Source of the DNA: Streptomyces sp. SJL17-4
GTDB taxonomy: Bacteria > Actinomycetota > Actinomycetes > Streptomycetales > Streptomycetaceae
Direction of reading: 5' to 3'
Length of the DNA: 64,000 bases
Assembly: GCF_036826855.1 (NCBI RefSeq)
Contig: NZ_CP104578.1
Coordinates: forward strand, 7,498,501 to 7,562,500
The notes below the pieces were generated by a model, which ran no database searches, was not told the DNA's origin, and was given only the letters and a program-made list of their open reading frames with translations. Position numbers and translations under genes: made by a program. Below, in pieces: positions 8,151-17,175 of the stretch. How positions within the stretch are numbered: position 1 is the stretch's first letter; each line of letters begins with the position of its first letter.

Positions 8151-8480
8151 GCCCTGTCCCACCGGATCGCCCGGACCCCGGTCACGATCGGCCGGTGGAC
8201 CCCCTTCGCGGCGGTCACCGGCCGGGCGGTTCCCCAGGGTCCGGCGCACCACCCGGTCACCGGGGTCACCTGGCAGGCGGCGACTGCCCCCTGCCGCTGG
8301 GTGGGGGAGCGGCTCGGCGGCATCGAGGTGCGGCTCCCCACGGAGGACGAGCGGGAGCGCGCCGCCCGAGGCGACGACGGCCGGGAGTTCCTGTGGGGAG
8401 ACGAGTACCGGCGCGGCTTGGCCGACCGCGTGGACCGCGGCATCGGCACCACCACACCGGTCGCTCGTTCGGTCACCCCC
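8151..8480 (+). pseudogene. Relic of a formylglycine-generating-enzyme-like (SUMF1/FGE-sulfatase) gene
   Basis: One open frame starting just after a stop at 8148-8150 reads RTPVTIGRWTPFAAVTG, then HHPVTGVTWQAATAPCRWVG, VRLPTEDERERAARG and DGREFLWGD. This is the order and spacing of FGE-sulfatase domain proteins (RxPVT, HPVxxVSWxxAxAFCxW, RLPTExEWExAARG, DGRxYPWGD). There is no start codon, no N-terminal part, and similarity ends near 8476, before the C-terminal half with the catalytic cysteines. About 110 codons remain, so it is a truncated fossil. No partner sulfatase is in the window. Confidence 0.72.
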
Positions 8481-8532
8481 CGTTCGCGGATGACCCCCGG
8501 TCGAGGCTGTCGAACGGCGTACGGTCCCCTTC

Positions 8533-9303
8533 ATGATCAGTTCTGAATCCGGTCTTCCTCCGCGTCTCGGCAGCCTCACCTTCCACAGCCCGCTCTCCGA
8601 GGCCCGTGCCACCCGTATGGTCGAGCGGCTCGCCGCCATCGAGCCCGCCGATGTGCTCGACATCGGATGCGGCTGGGGCGAGTTGCTGCTCCGCGTCGTG
8701 GAGGCCGCGCCGGCGGCCAAGGGCGTGGGGATCGACATCGACGGCGAGGACCTGGCCCGTGGCCGGGCCCTGGCCGAGGCCCGTGGTCTCGCCGACCGTG
8801 CCGTCTTCGTCGAGGAGTCGGCGTTCGGTACCGACCGGGGGCCCGTCGACGTGGTCCTCTGCCACGGGTCGAGCCAGGCCCTCTGTGACCCCGAGCAGCC
8901 GCACGACCTCTCCGCCGCGCTGAGTGAACTCCGCCGTCTCGTCAGGGCCGGGGGCCATGTGGTGCTCGGGGAGTGCTTCTGGGAGCGCACTCCCACGGAC
9001 GAGGAACTGGCCGGGATGTGGCCCGGCGCGAACGAGGGGGACCACACCTCCCTCGGCACCCTCGTCGACCTCGCGATCGAGGCGGGGTTCCGGCCCGCGT
9101 GGATCGAGACGGCGACCGGGGAGGAGTGGGAGGAGTTCGAGTCGGGATACCGGTACGACACCGAGCTCTGGCTCGCCGCCCACCCCGGCCACCCGCTCGC
9201 CGCGGAGACCCGGGAGCGCGTCGACCGGCAGCGCTCGACATGGCTGAACGGCTACCGGCGCGTCCTCGGCATGGCCTACCTGACGCTCGTCGCCGTGGCC
9301 TGA
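8533..9303 (+). CDS. Class I SAM-dependent methyltransferase
   Basis: A 256-residue Rossmann-fold methyltransferase. Motif I is VLDIGCGWGELLLRV (residues 41-55), motif II the acidic GIDIDGEDLARGRALAE, and motif IV DVVLCHGSSQALCD; the C-terminus carries an aromatic-rich cap (WIETATGEEWEEFESGYRYDTELWL). Substrate not identifiable. The ATG overlaps the decayed FGE-like frame. It is followed by a 29-bp tandem repeat and then a convergent DUF4865 gene, and stands alone. Confidence 0.88.
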   Translation: MISSESGLPPRLGSLTFHSPLSEARATRMVERLAAIEPADVLDIGCGWGELLLRVVEAAPAAKGVGIDIDGEDLARGRALAEARGLADRAVFVEESAFGTDRGPVDVVLCHGSSQALCDPEQPHDLSAALSELRRLVRAGGHVVLGECFWERTPTDEELAGMWPGANEGDHTSLGTLVDLAIEAGFRPAWIETATGEEWEEFESGYRYDTELWLAAHPGHPLAAETRERVDRQRSTWLNGYRRVLGMAYLTLVAVA

Positions 9304-9333
9304 CCCATCGGAGCCGGGCCCCGGGCCCAGTCA

Positions 9334-9419
9334 GACCGAGCCGGGGCCACGGGCCCAGGCCGACCGAGCCGGTACCACCATGCCCAGGCCGACCGAGCCG
9401 GGGCCGCCGGGCCCAGGCT
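9334..9419. repeat. Three tandem copies of a 28-29 bp repeat
   Basis: Copies begin GACCGAGCCGG and end CCCAGGC at 9334-9361, 9362-9390 and 9391-9419, filling the gap between two convergent genes and touching the DUF4865 stop. Directly visible. Confidence 0.8.
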
Positions 9420-10021
9420 CACCATTGCCGCCCCGCCCCCAACCGCCCCCGCCCCGGCGCGGACAGATGCAGTACCCGGAAGCGCTCGCCCTCGTCGGCG
9501 GGCCCTTCCGCGCCGGCGGGCGGTTCCGTGTCGGCCCACACGGTGAACGTGAGCAGCTCCCAGTGGCGCGGATCGACCGCCAGGGCGGAGGCCACCACCC
9601 CCTCCCGCCGTGCCGCGCGCGTGTGCCGGGCCACGGCGTCCGCCACGGCCTCGCCGGGCGGGATCCCTTCTCCGAGCGGGGTCCTGCGACGCGTCGCGGT
9701 GCCCGGCACCGAGCCGGACGCGGGCCCTTCCTCGTACGACAGGCCCGTCCAGTGCTGCACCACGGGCCGGCCGAAGTCGTTCACGATGCCCTGGAAACCC
9801 GGGCCCCAGAGGAAGGAGTTCATGCCCTCGGGGGTGTCCCACAGGTAGAACGGCGCGTACTGGTTGACCGGCGACGCGTCCCCGCGCTCCCGCACCAGGT
9901 ACGCCTTCAGGCCGAGCCCGGGGAAGTCGTCGAGCAGATGGCCCCTCGTCGCCACCCGCTCGCGAATGATCCCCATGTCGTAGTCGGCGGGCAAGGTGAT
10001 CTCGTACTGCATGACGTGCAC
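9419..10021 (-). CDS. DUF4865 family protein
   Basis: A 200-residue protein matching the DUF4865 pattern as I recall it (MQYEITLPADYDM, LLDDFPGLGLKAYLVRERG, SPVNQYAPFYLWDTPEGMNSFLWG, HWELLTFTVW). The fold is probably a dimeric alpha/beta-barrel-like monooxygenase or quinol-binding type, but function is unknown. GTG at 10021 is preferred over ATG 10012 because GGAG lies 6 bases upstream of the GTG and 15 from the ATG. It is 40 bp downstream of a TetR gene on the same strand, so it is probably the repressor's co-transcribed target. Confidence 0.82.
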   Translation of the reverse strand: MHVMQYEITLPADYDMGIIRERVATRGHLLDDFPGLGLKAYLVRERGDASPVNQYAPFYLWDTPEGMNSFLWGPGFQGIVNDFGRPVVQHWTGLSYEEGPASGSVPGTATRRRTPLGEGIPPGEAVADAVARHTRAARREGVVASALAVDPRHWELLTFTVWADTEPPAGAEGPADEGERFRVLHLSAPGRGRLGAGRQW

Positions 10022-10061
10022 AGAAGGCTCCGTTCGCCCCTCGGGAAAGATCTGTATCTGT

Positions 10062-10631
10062 TCAGTCGGCGGCAGTGCGAGGGGCGAGCAGGCCCAACAG
10101 CCCTCGTACGGCACTGTCGAAGGGCTCCCGCGCCCCTGTCGCACGTGCCAGCACGTATCCGCCCTGCACGGTCGCCAGGACCGTCGCCGCGATGTCCTCG
10201 GCGTCGAGGGAGGCGCTCAACTCGCCGCTGTCCAGGCCCTCCTGGACGACGGCGGCGATCCGGGCCCGAAGCCGCCCGAGCACCTCGTCGACCGGCGCGC
10301 GCAGCACGGGATCGGCCACGACCTCGGGATCCATCGTCAGCCGCCCCACCGGACAGCCCCGCAGGACGTCCCGCTCGCGCAGCAGATAGGCCTCGACACG
10401 GGAGTACGCCGTGCCCTCGCCGCCCAGGACGGCCTCGGCGGCGGCCTCCAGCTCCTCGGCGGTCCGCCGGATCGCGGCGAGCGCCAGATCGGGCTTGCCC
10501 GCGAAGTGGTGGTACATGCTGCCCTGCCCCGCCCCCGCCGCCTGCTGCACGGCCTTGGGGCTGGTTCCCACGTACCCCCTCTCCCACAGGAGCTCGCGGG
10601 TCGCCTCGATCAGTCGCTCGGAGGTGCTCAT
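10062..10631 (-). CDS. TetR/AcrR family regulator upstream of DUF4865
   Basis: A 189-residue TetR repressor with the N-terminal HTH (SERLIEATRELLWERGYVGTSPKAVQQAAGAGQGSMYHHFAGKPDLALAAI) and a C-terminal TetR_C domain containing RGCPVGRLTMD, as in the YxaF/LmrA group. ATG 10631 is followed at once by the HTH. A near-palindrome containing TACATACCAGTAGGTAC lies 10-28 bp upstream, so autoregulation is likely. It forms a two-gene unit with DUF4865. In this regulator group the ligand is often a quinone, flavonoid or drug; here unknown. Confidence 0.92.
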   Translation of the reverse strand: MSTSERLIEATRELLWERGYVGTSPKAVQQAAGAGQGSMYHHFAGKPDLALAAIRRTAEELEAAAEAVLGGEGTAYSRVEAYLLRERDVLRGCPVGRLTMDPEVVADPVLRAPVDEVLGRLRARIAAVVQEGLDSGELSASLDAEDIAATVLATVQGGYVLARATGAREPFDSAVRGLLGLLAPRTAAD

Positions 10632-10640
10632 GACCGCACT

Positions 10641-10659
10641 GTACATACCAGTAGGTACA
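10641..10659. promoter_or_regulatory. Probable TetR operator (imperfect palindrome)
   Basis: GTACATACCAGTAGGTACA is an imperfect inverted repeat (GTACxTACxxGTAxGTAC) 10 bp before the TetR start codon. Such TACCxxxxGGTA sequences are typical autoregulatory sites of this TetR group. Binding is inferred. Confidence 0.6.
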
Positions 10660-10778
10660 GAACGGAAGGAGGACCGGAGCCGCCGCGTACTCCCGTCGTC
10701 GTACGCGCGATGCCGCTGCCCGTACGACGCGCCCGACCCCCGCCCGGAGAGAGTCTCGATCCATCGGAAAAGACCACC

Positions 10779-10834
10779 ACAGCGCACCGATCACAGCGCA
10801 CCGATCACAGCGCACCGATCACGGCGCACCGAGG
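10779..10834. repeat. 14-bp tandem repeat, three exact copies plus one variant
   Basis: ACAGCGCACCGATC occurs at 10779-10792, 10793-10806 and 10807-10820, then ACGGCGCACCGAGG at 10821-10834. The last copy runs into the GAGGAG ribosome site of the SHOCT gene, so the repeat forms its leader. Confidence 0.85.
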
Positions 10835-10846
10835 AGCTGAACCCTC

Positions 10847-11146
10847 ATGAACACACTCGCCCACGCGGGCCCCGGCCCGTGGGTCCTTCTCTTCCCCCTC
10901 GTCTGGGCGGCGGCGATCGTCGGCATCGTCACGGTCGCCCGCCGCGCCGGATGGCGCCGCGGACGCGGCCCGTGGCGCGACGGCGGCCCCGGCCGGACCG
11001 ACGGGCCGGACGACAACTCGCCCATCGCCCTGCTCGGCCACCGCTTCGCCGCCGGCGAGATCGACGAGGACGAGTACTGGCGTCGGCTGACCGTCCTCGA
11101 AGAGCAGTTCGGCCGCCGTACCGACTCCAAGGGCCGCCGGGCATGA
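10847..11146 (+). CDS. SHOCT domain membrane protein
   Basis: A 99-residue protein with one N-terminal membrane segment (WVLLFPLVWAAAIVGIVTVA, about 12-31), a charged linker, and a C-terminal SHOCT domain (SPIALLGHRFAAGEIDEDEYWRRLTVLEEQF, about 58-88). SHOCT is a short oligomerisation module common in small actinobacterial membrane proteins. GAGGAG precedes the ATG. Its stop overlaps the ABC ATPase start (ATGA), so it is the first gene of a three-gene transporter operon and may be an accessory to it. Confidence 0.85.
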   Translation: MNTLAHAGPGPWVLLFPLVWAAAIVGIVTVARRAGWRRGRGPWRDGGPGRTDGPDDNSPIALLGHRFAAGEIDEDEYWRRLTVLEEQFGRRTDSKGRRA

Positions 11147-12039
11147 CCGCCACCGAGAAGCGCCTCCGGCCGGCCCCCGGTGTCACCCCCGCCGCCGTCC
11201 GTGTCGTCGACGCCGTCAAGGTCTACGGGCGCGGCGACACGGAGGTCAGGGCCCTCGACGGGGTGAGCGTCGACTTCCCCGTCGGCCGTTTCACCGCCGT
11301 CATGGGCCCCTCGGGCTCCGGCAAGTCCACCCTGATGCACTGCGCCGCCGGGCTCGACACCCTCACCTCCGGCGCCGCCCTCCTCGGCGACACCGACCTC
11401 GCCACGCTCGACGACCGTCGTCTGACGCTGCTGCGACGCGACCGGATCGGCTTCGTCTTCCAGGCCTTCAACCTGCTGCCGACCCTCACCGTCGCCGAGA
11501 ACATCACCCTTCCGCTGGACCTCGCGGGCCACACCGTGGACCGGGAGCGCTTCGACCGGATCGTCGACACGGTCGGTCTCCGCGACCGCCTCCACCACCG
11601 GCCGAGCGAGCTCTCCGGCGGACAGCAGCAGCGCGTGGCCGTCGCCCGCGCGTTCGCCGGGGACCCGGACGTCGTCTTCGCCGACGAACCGACCGGCAAC
11701 CTCGACTCGCGCTCCGGCGAGGAGGTCCTGCGCCTGCTCGGCCGTACGGTGCGGGAGACCGGCCGTACGGTCGTCATGGTCACCCACGACCCGGTCGCCG
11801 CCGCCCACGCCGACGAGGTGATCTTCCTCGCGGACGGCCGGCTCGTCGACCGGATGACGGCACCCACGGCCGACCGCGTCCTCGACCGCATGAAGGCGTT
11901 CGAGACGACGACCGGTACCGGTACCCGCACGACCGCCGACGACCCGTCGGACGGTGACCCGACCGACGGCGACCCGACCGACAGCCACCCCACCGACGGG
12001 CACCCGACCGCGCTCACCACCAAGGGCGTGTCCTCATGA
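11143..12039 (+). CDS. ABC transporter ATP-binding protein, MacB/LolD type
   Basis: A 298-residue ATPase with Walker A GPSGSGKST (about 55-63), Q-loop FVFQAFNLLPTLT, signature LSGGQQQRVAVARAF, Walker B VVFADEPTGNLD and H-loop VTHD. The DEPTGNLDS form and the FtsX-type partner place it in the MacB/LolCDE-like group (lipoprotein, antimicrobial or cell-wall-signal export) rather than importers. The C-terminus ends in a short repeated acidic tail (DGDPTD, SHPTD, GHPT). It overlaps the preceding and following genes by four bases each. Confidence 0.93.
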   Translation: MTATEKRLRPAPGVTPAAVRVVDAVKVYGRGDTEVRALDGVSVDFPVGRFTAVMGPSGSGKSTLMHCAAGLDTLTSGAALLGDTDLATLDDRRLTLLRRDRIGFVFQAFNLLPTLTVAENITLPLDLAGHTVDRERFDRIVDTVGLRDRLHHRPSELSGGQQQRVAVARAFAGDPDVVFADEPTGNLDSRSGEEVLRLLGRTVRETGRTVVMVTHDPVAAAHADEVIFLADGRLVDRMTAPTADRVLDRMKAFETTTGTGTRTTADDPSDGDPTDGDPTDSHPTDGHPTALTTKGVSS

Positions 12040-14603
12040 GAACCCCCTCCGGCCCCGCCTCCCTCCGCCTCGCCCGTTCCTCCCTCGGCGCCCACCGCCG
12101 CCGATTCCTCGGCACCTTCGTCGCCGTCCTCCTCGGCGTCGCCTTCCTCACCGGCACCCTCGTCATGGGCGACACCCTGCGCGCGAGTTTCGACTCGATG
12201 TTCACCGGCGCGAGCCGGGGCACCGACGCCGTCGTCCGCAGCGCCGTCGCGGTGACGGCCCAGGGCGACGCCCAGGGCACCCGCGGCCCCGTCGACGCGG
12301 ACCTCGCCGAGCGCCTCGCGCGCGTGCCCGGGGCCGCCGCCGCGGCGCCCCGCATCGAGGGCGCCGGCCAGCTCCTTGCCGCCGACGGCACCCCCGTCGG
12401 CGGCAACGGCCCGCCCACCCTCGCCGGGAACTGGATCGACGACCCGGCCCTCAACCCGTACAAGCTCGCGGAAGGCCGTGCCCCGAGCGCCCCCGGCGAG
12501 GCCGTCGTCAACCGCGGTGCCGCGAAGGCCGCCGGTCTCGCCCTGGGCGACACCACGGTGCTGCGCACCCCCGACCCGGTGCGCGTCACCGTCGTCGGTC
12601 TCGCCACCTTCGGCGGCGCGGACGGCATGGGCCAGGTCACCTGGGCCGGTCTGACCCGCGCCGACGCCGAGCGGTATCTGACGGCACGCCCCGGCGAGGC
12701 GACGAGCATCGCCGTACGGGCCGGGCCCGGCGTCTCCCAGGAGGAACTGGTCGCCGCGCTCGCCCCCGCCCTCCCCGACGACGTCGAGGCGATCACCGGG
12801 CAGCGCGCCGCCGAGGAGAACACCGAGGCGATCTCCGGCCGCTTCCTCAGCCTCTTCACGACCTTCCTGCTGGTGTTCAGCGGGGTCGCGGTGCTCGTCT
12901 CCGTCTTCAGCATCCACAACACGTTCGCCGTGCTCGTCGCCCAGCGGACCCGCGAGAACGCCCTGCTCCGCGCCATCGGCGCCGCCCGGCGCCAGGTCGT
13001 CACCGCCACCCTCGCCGAGGCGCTGGCCGTCGGTCTGCTCGCCTCCCTCGCCGGACTGCTCGCCGGGATCGGTGTGGCGGCCGGACTCCAGGCCCTCTTC
13101 CCGGCCATCGGCTTCCCCTTCCCCGAGGGTGACCTGGTCGTGGCCGGCACCTCCCTCGTGCTGCCACTCGCCGTCGGGCTCGCGGTCTGCGCGGGCTCGG
13201 CGCTCCTGCCCGCCGTACGGGCCGGGCGCACAGCCCCGCTCGCGGCGCTCCGCGAGACGCAGGTGGACGCCTCGGGCACGTCACGCGCGCGCGTGGTGAC
13301 CGGTACGGCCCTGCTCGCCGTCGCGGTCGGCACGGTCCTCGCGGGTGTGCTCGGCACCCCTTCGCTGTGGCTCGCCGCGACCGGCGCGGCGCTCGCCGTC
13401 GCCGCCTTCGTGGTCCTCGGTCCGGTCGCCGCCTCGGTCGCCGTACGGGTCCTCGGCCGCCCCCTGCGCGGCGCCAACCGCGGCCTCGCGCGCCGCAACG
13501 CGCTGCGCAGCCCGGGACGTACGGCCGCGACCGCGACCGCCCTGATGATCGGCGTCGCGGTGGTCGCCCTCTTCACGGTCTTCGGCGCCTCCCTCAAGGC
13601 GACCATGGACCGCACGGTCGACCGCTCCTTCGCCGGCGACGTGGCCATCAGCGGCGCCACGTTCGGCGCCGGCGGCGCGGGGCTCAGCCCGCACCTCGCA
13701 CCGGCCGTCGGCGCACTGCCCGAGGTCGACACCGCCGTGGGCCTGGGCCGCGGGGTGGCCGAGGTGGACGGCCGTGGCCGCGCCCTGACCGTCACCGATC
13801 CGGCCGCGCTCTCCCGGGCCCTCGACCTGGGCGAGGTACGGGGCTCCCTCACCGGCCTCGGTACGGACGGGCTCGCCGTCGCCGCCGACGAGGCGGCCTC
13901 CTCGGGCCTCGCCCCCGGGCGGACGACCGAGCTCACGTTCACGGACGGGACCCGGCACACCTTCACCGTCCGGGCGGTCTACGAGCGCTCCGACCTTGCC
14001 GGCGACTACCTCGTCACCCGCGAGGCCTGGGCCCCGCACCGCACCCAGGACTCCGACACCCTGGTCGCCGTCTCGTTCGCGGACGGGGTCGGCACCGAAC
14101 AGGGCAGGGCGGCCGTGAGCGAGGTCGCGGACCGCTACGGGCAGCCCGAGGTGCAGACCCGGGAGGAGTACGCGGCGTCCTCGGCGGGTGGCATCGACAT
14201 GATGCTCACCCTCGTGTACGCGCTCCTCGCCCTCGCCGTCCTGATCGCGCTGCTCGGCATCACGAACACGCTGACCCTGTCCGTCCACGAACGGACGCGT
14301 GAGCTGGGCCTGTTGCGGGCTGTCGGCCAGACCCGGGCCCAGCTGCGGGCCATGGTCCGCTGGGAGTCGGTCCTGGTGGCGGCGTTCGGCACGCTCGGCG
14401 GACTCGTCCTCGGCGGCTTCCTCGGCTGGGTGCTGGTCCGCGCCTCGGAGGGCTCGGGCGACAGCGCGTTCGCCTTCGCCGTACCGGCGGTGCAGCTCGC
14501 GACGGTGGCGCTGGTGGGACTGGTCGCCGGGGCCGTGGCGGCCCTGCGCCCGGCGCGCAGGGCGGCCCGCCTGGAGATCCTCCGGGCGATCGCCACGGAA
14601 TGA
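12036..14603 (+). CDS. FtsX-like ABC transporter permease
   Basis: An 855-residue permease with two FtsX/MacB_PCD repeats. Each has an N-terminal helix, a large extracytoplasmic domain and three further helices (first set about 270-410, with RTRENALLRAIGAARRQV; second set near the C-terminus, with ERTRELGLLRAVGQTRAQL). The coupling motifs RENALLRAIGA and RELGLLRAVGQ are typical of family members that contact the ATPase. It is the last gene of the SHOCT-ATPase-permease operon. Substrate unknown. Confidence 0.92.
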   Translation: MRTPSGPASLRLARSSLGAHRRRFLGTFVAVLLGVAFLTGTLVMGDTLRASFDSMFTGASRGTDAVVRSAVAVTAQGDAQGTRGPVDADLAERLARVPGAAAAAPRIEGAGQLLAADGTPVGGNGPPTLAGNWIDDPALNPYKLAEGRAPSAPGEAVVNRGAAKAAGLALGDTTVLRTPDPVRVTVVGLATFGGADGMGQVTWAGLTRADAERYLTARPGEATSIAVRAGPGVSQEELVAALAPALPDDVEAITGQRAAEENTEAISGRFLSLFTTFLLVFSGVAVLVSVFSIHNTFAVLVAQRTRENALLRAIGAARRQVVTATLAEALAVGLLASLAGLLAGIGVAAGLQALFPAIGFPFPEGDLVVAGTSLVLPLAVGLAVCAGSALLPAVRAGRTAPLAALRETQVDASGTSRARVVTGTALLAVAVGTVLAGVLGTPSLWLAATGAALAVAAFVVLGPVAASVAVRVLGRPLRGANRGLARRNALRSPGRTAATATALMIGVAVVALFTVFGASLKATMDRTVDRSFAGDVAISGATFGAGGAGLSPHLAPAVGALPEVDTAVGLGRGVAEVDGRGRALTVTDPAALSRALDLGEVRGSLTGLGTDGLAVAADEAASSGLAPGRTTELTFTDGTRHTFTVRAVYERSDLAGDYLVTREAWAPHRTQDSDTLVAVSFADGVGTEQGRAAVSEVADRYGQPEVQTREEYAASSAGGIDMMLTLVYALLALAVLIALLGITNTLTLSVHERTRELGLLRAVGQTRAQLRAMVRWESVLVAAFGTLGGLVLGGFLGWVLVRASEGSGDSAFAFAVPAVQLATVALVGLVAGAVAALRPARRAARLEILRAIATE

Positions 14604-14645
14604 GCGGCGGGGGTGGCCCCTCCGGGCCGCTCCGTCAGCCCGCCG

Positions 14646-15341
14646 TCAACCCGCGCGGCCCGCCGGCACCCGGCGGGCCGCGGCCCCGGCGGGGGCCGGT
14701 GCGAGGACGGGTTCGAGGGCCGGGGTGAGGGCCGGGTCGGCCGGGGCGCTGAGCGGAACGCCGGGGAACGGCGCGTACCCCACGAGCGGGCCCTCGGTCG
14801 TCGAGCCGTACACGGCGTAGGCGCGGGTCGCGACCGGGACGCACGGGCGCGGCGCGGCGAGCGTGAACCACACCACCTTGCCGTCGGCCCCGCACGGGCG
14901 GACACCCCAACTCTCGCTGACCGCACCGACGATGGTGAGGCCCCGGCCGGACGTCGCCAGCCCGTCGTACCCGTCGCCTCTGTCGTACGCGTCGAGCGGG
15001 TCGAGCGGGTCCGGGCAGGCGACCGCCTGCGGTATGCGGGGGTCGTGGTCCCGGACGGAGACCGTGAGGCGGTCGAGCAGCAGCTCGATCTCCACGGTGC
15101 ACCGCTTGTCCGGCTGGGCGTGCCGGTGGACGTTCGTCAGAAGCTCGGTGACACCGAGCACGGCATGGTCGACCAAGGCGTCGAGCTGCCAATGACGGAG
15201 ATGCGCGGAAACAATCCTGCGGACCTGTCCGATCCGCGACGGCAGGGCCTGAAGCTCCACCGCGTAATACCTGCTCGGCTCGCTGATCACGGCTGCGACT
15301 CCCCGAAGTAGTCCGGAAGAAGACGAAGATTCGGATCTCAC
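14646..15341 (-). CDS. Anti-sigma-factor-type HATPase_c protein
   Basis: A 231-residue protein of the SpoIIAB/RsbW-like ATP-binding family abundant in Streptomyces. The N box is ELLTNVHRHAQ, the G1 region SVRDHDPRIP and the G2 region ATSGRGLTIVGAVSESWGV. These proteins act as serine kinases or sequester sigma factors, typically with an anti-anti-sigma partner; none is adjacent here. GTG 15341 (VRSESSSSSGLL) is chosen; an in-frame ATG lies at 15383. The last 55 residues are Pro/Ala-rich low complexity. Confidence 0.84.
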   Translation of the reverse strand: MRSESSSSSGLLRGVAAVISEPSRYYAVELQALPSRIGQVRRIVSAHLRHWQLDALVDHAVLGVTELLTNVHRHAQPDKRCTVEIELLLDRLTVSVRDHDPRIPQAVACPDPLDPLDAYDRGDGYDGLATSGRGLTIVGAVSESWGVRPCGADGKVVWFTLAAPRPCVPVATRAYAVYGSTTEGPLVGYAPFPGVPLSAPADPALTPALEPVLAPAPAGAAARRVPAGRAG

Positions 15342-15519
15342 ATGCTGTACAGCAGAGTGGTGAACTGAGCACACTGTCACCACTGGTCAACCCTCGGTGA
15401 GGTGGTTCCAGCGTGAACCAGTGGTGAGCGTCCCGCAACTCACGGCGACCCGTGGCAGCCCCGGCGTCGCCTCGGCGCCGCCCTGCCGCCCTCATCGGCG
15501 TCGGCCGGCCGCCCCCGCC

Positions 15520-15846
15520 TCAGCGTCGTCCCGCCGCCCGCTTCAGCGCCGCCAGGAACCGGCCCGACTCCTCCGCCGCGCCGGGGCCGTGGCCCTCGGT
15601 GGCGCCGCCCTTGTCCAGGGTCAGCCGATAGCGCGTGCCGTTCACGGTGGCCACCGCCTCGTCGGGCTTCGCGAACCACGGGCGCCCCGCCCGGACCGCC
15701 GTCACGGGCGCGCTGTCGATCTCGCTGCCGTAACTCGTGAGGAGGGCGAGCCGCCCGTCCTCGATCCGCACCTCGCCGGCGCGTGTCAGTGAACGCGGCC
15801 AGCGGGCGATCCGTACGCCCCTGGCGCTGAACTCGGGTTCCGACAT
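15520..15846 (-). CDS. Conserved hypothetical small protein
   Basis: A 108-residue soluble protein with alternating short strands (VRIARWPRSLTRAGEVRIEDGRLALLTSYGSEIDSAPVTAVRAGRPWFAKPDEAVATVNGTRYRLTL) and a C-terminal helix. The pattern suggests a PH-like or beta-barrel fold but I recognise no family. ATG 15846 is preceded by AAAGGGG, a reasonable ribosome site. It is a single gene, divergent from the Cds1-like enzyme across a 186-bp gap. Confidence 0.68.
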   Translation of the reverse strand: MSEPEFSARGVRIARWPRSLTRAGEVRIEDGRLALLTSYGSEIDSAPVTAVRAGRPWFAKPDEAVATVNGTRYRLTLDKGGATEGHGPGAAEESGRFLAALKRAAGRR

Positions 15847-15963
15847 GCCGATCCGCCCCTTTCACCCGGTTGCCGCCTCCAGTGTGCCGGGCCCCGGCGG
15901 CCCGCACCAGAGGCCCTTCCGTACGGCGTCCGCAAGTCATCCCTATGGAGACTCAAAGGAAAC

Positions 15964-15986
15964 GTTTGCCCAGGTGGGAGGGGTAT
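15964..15986 (+). promoter_or_regulatory. Possible sigma-B-type promoter
   Basis: GTTT at 15964-15967 and GGGTAT at 15981-15986, spaced by 13 bases, resemble the Streptomyces sigma-B group consensus (GNNT-N14-16-GGGTAC/T), one base short in spacing. It lies 47 bp before the Cds1-like start. Pattern only. Confidence 0.35.
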
Positions 15987-16032
15987 TGTCGGCAGCGGGG
16001 GAGTACTGGGAAGTGATTGAGGAGAGGCGCGG

Positions 16033-17175
16033 ATGAGCACCACCGAGAACAGTGTGGAGAGCGGTGTCACCACCGCGGCGGTGACCGTCGACGTCGACCG
16101 CACCGATCCGGCGTACCGGTCCTGGCTCAAGGAGGCCGTCCGCAAGGTCCAGGCCGATGCCAACCGCTCGGCCGACACCCACCTGCTGCGCTTCCCGCTC
16201 CCCGAGAAGTGGGGCATCGACCTCTACCTCAAGGACGAGTCCACCCACCCCACCGGCAGCCTCAAGCACCGCCTTGCCCGCTCCCTCTTCCTGTACGGCC
16301 TGTGCAACGGCTGGATCCGGCCCGGCAAGCCCGTCATCGAGGCCTCCAGCGGCTCGACGGCCGTCTCCGAGGCGTACTTCGCGAAGCTCATCGGCGTCCC
16401 CTTCATCGCCGTGATGCCCCGCACGACCAGCCCCGAGAAGTGCCGGCTGATCGAGTTCCACGGCGGGCAGTGCCACTTCGTCGACGACTCGCGCACGATG
16501 TACGAGGAGTCCGCCGCGCTCGCCGAGCGCACCGGCGGTCACTACATGGACCAGTTCACCTACGCGGAGCGGGCCACCGACTGGCGCGGCAACAACAACA
16601 TCGCCGAATCGATGTACCAGCAGCTGAAGTTGGAGCGCTACCCGGAGCCCGCCTGGATCGTGGCCACCGCGGGCACCGGCGGCACCTCGGCGACCATCGC
16701 CCGCTACGTCCACTACATGCAGCACGACACCCGGATCTGTGTCGCCGACCCCGAGAACTCCTGTTTCTTCGACGGCTGGACGCACCACGACCCGCACGCC
16801 ACCGCCGACTGCGGCTCGCGGATCGAGGGCATCGGCCGTCCCCGGATGGAGCCGAGCTTCGTGCCCGGGGCCGTCGACCGCATGATGAAGGTGCCCGACG
16901 CGGCGAGCGTCGCCGCCGTCCGCGCCCTGGAGACGGCGATCGGCCGGAAGGCGGGCGGCTCCACCGGCACCGGCCTGTGGAGCGCCTTCAAGATCATCGC
17001 CGAGATGGTCGCCCACGAGCGCACCGGCAGTGTCGTCACCCTGATCTGCGACGGGGGCGAGCGCTACCTGGACAAGTACTACTCCGACGACTGGCTGGCC
17101 TCCCAGGGCCTGGACATCGGCCCGTACAGCGCCGCTATCGAACGGTTCCTGGCGACGGGGGCCTGGCCGGAGTGA
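16033..17175 (+). CDS. cds1: PLP-dependent cysteine synthase-family protein, Cds1-like (L-cysteine desulfhydrase)
   Basis: A 380-residue fold-type II PLP enzyme. The internal aldimine lysine is Lys78 in [17 protein letters not shown], the phosphate-binding loop is [16 protein letters not shown], and the substrate loop [13 protein letters not shown] matches cysteine synthase relatives. The overall sequence resembles mycobacterial Cds1 (Rv3684), reported to convert L-cysteine to pyruvate, ammonia and H2S. GAGGAGAGG precedes the ATG. It is monocistronic; its end overlaps the convergent SRPBCC gene by 41 bp. Family is sure; the exact reaction is by homology. Confidence 0.85.
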   Translation: MSTTENSVESGVTTAAVTVDVDRTDPAYRSWLKEAVRKVQADANRSADTHLLRFPLPEKWGIDLYLKDESTHPTGSLKHRLARSLFLYGLCNGWIRPGKPVIEASSGSTAVSEAYFAKLIGVPFIAVMPRTTSPEKCRLIEFHGGQCHFVDDSRTMYEESAALAERTGGHYMDQFTYAERATDWRGNNNIAESMYQQLKLERYPEPAWIVATAGTGGTSATIARYVHYMQHDTRICVADPENSCFFDGWTHHDPHATADCGSRIEGIGRPRMEPSFVPGAVDRMMKVPDAASVAAVRALETAIGRKAGGSTGTGLWSAFKIIAEMVAHERTGSVVTLICDGGERYLDKYYSDDWLASQGLDIGPYSAAIERFLATGAWPE

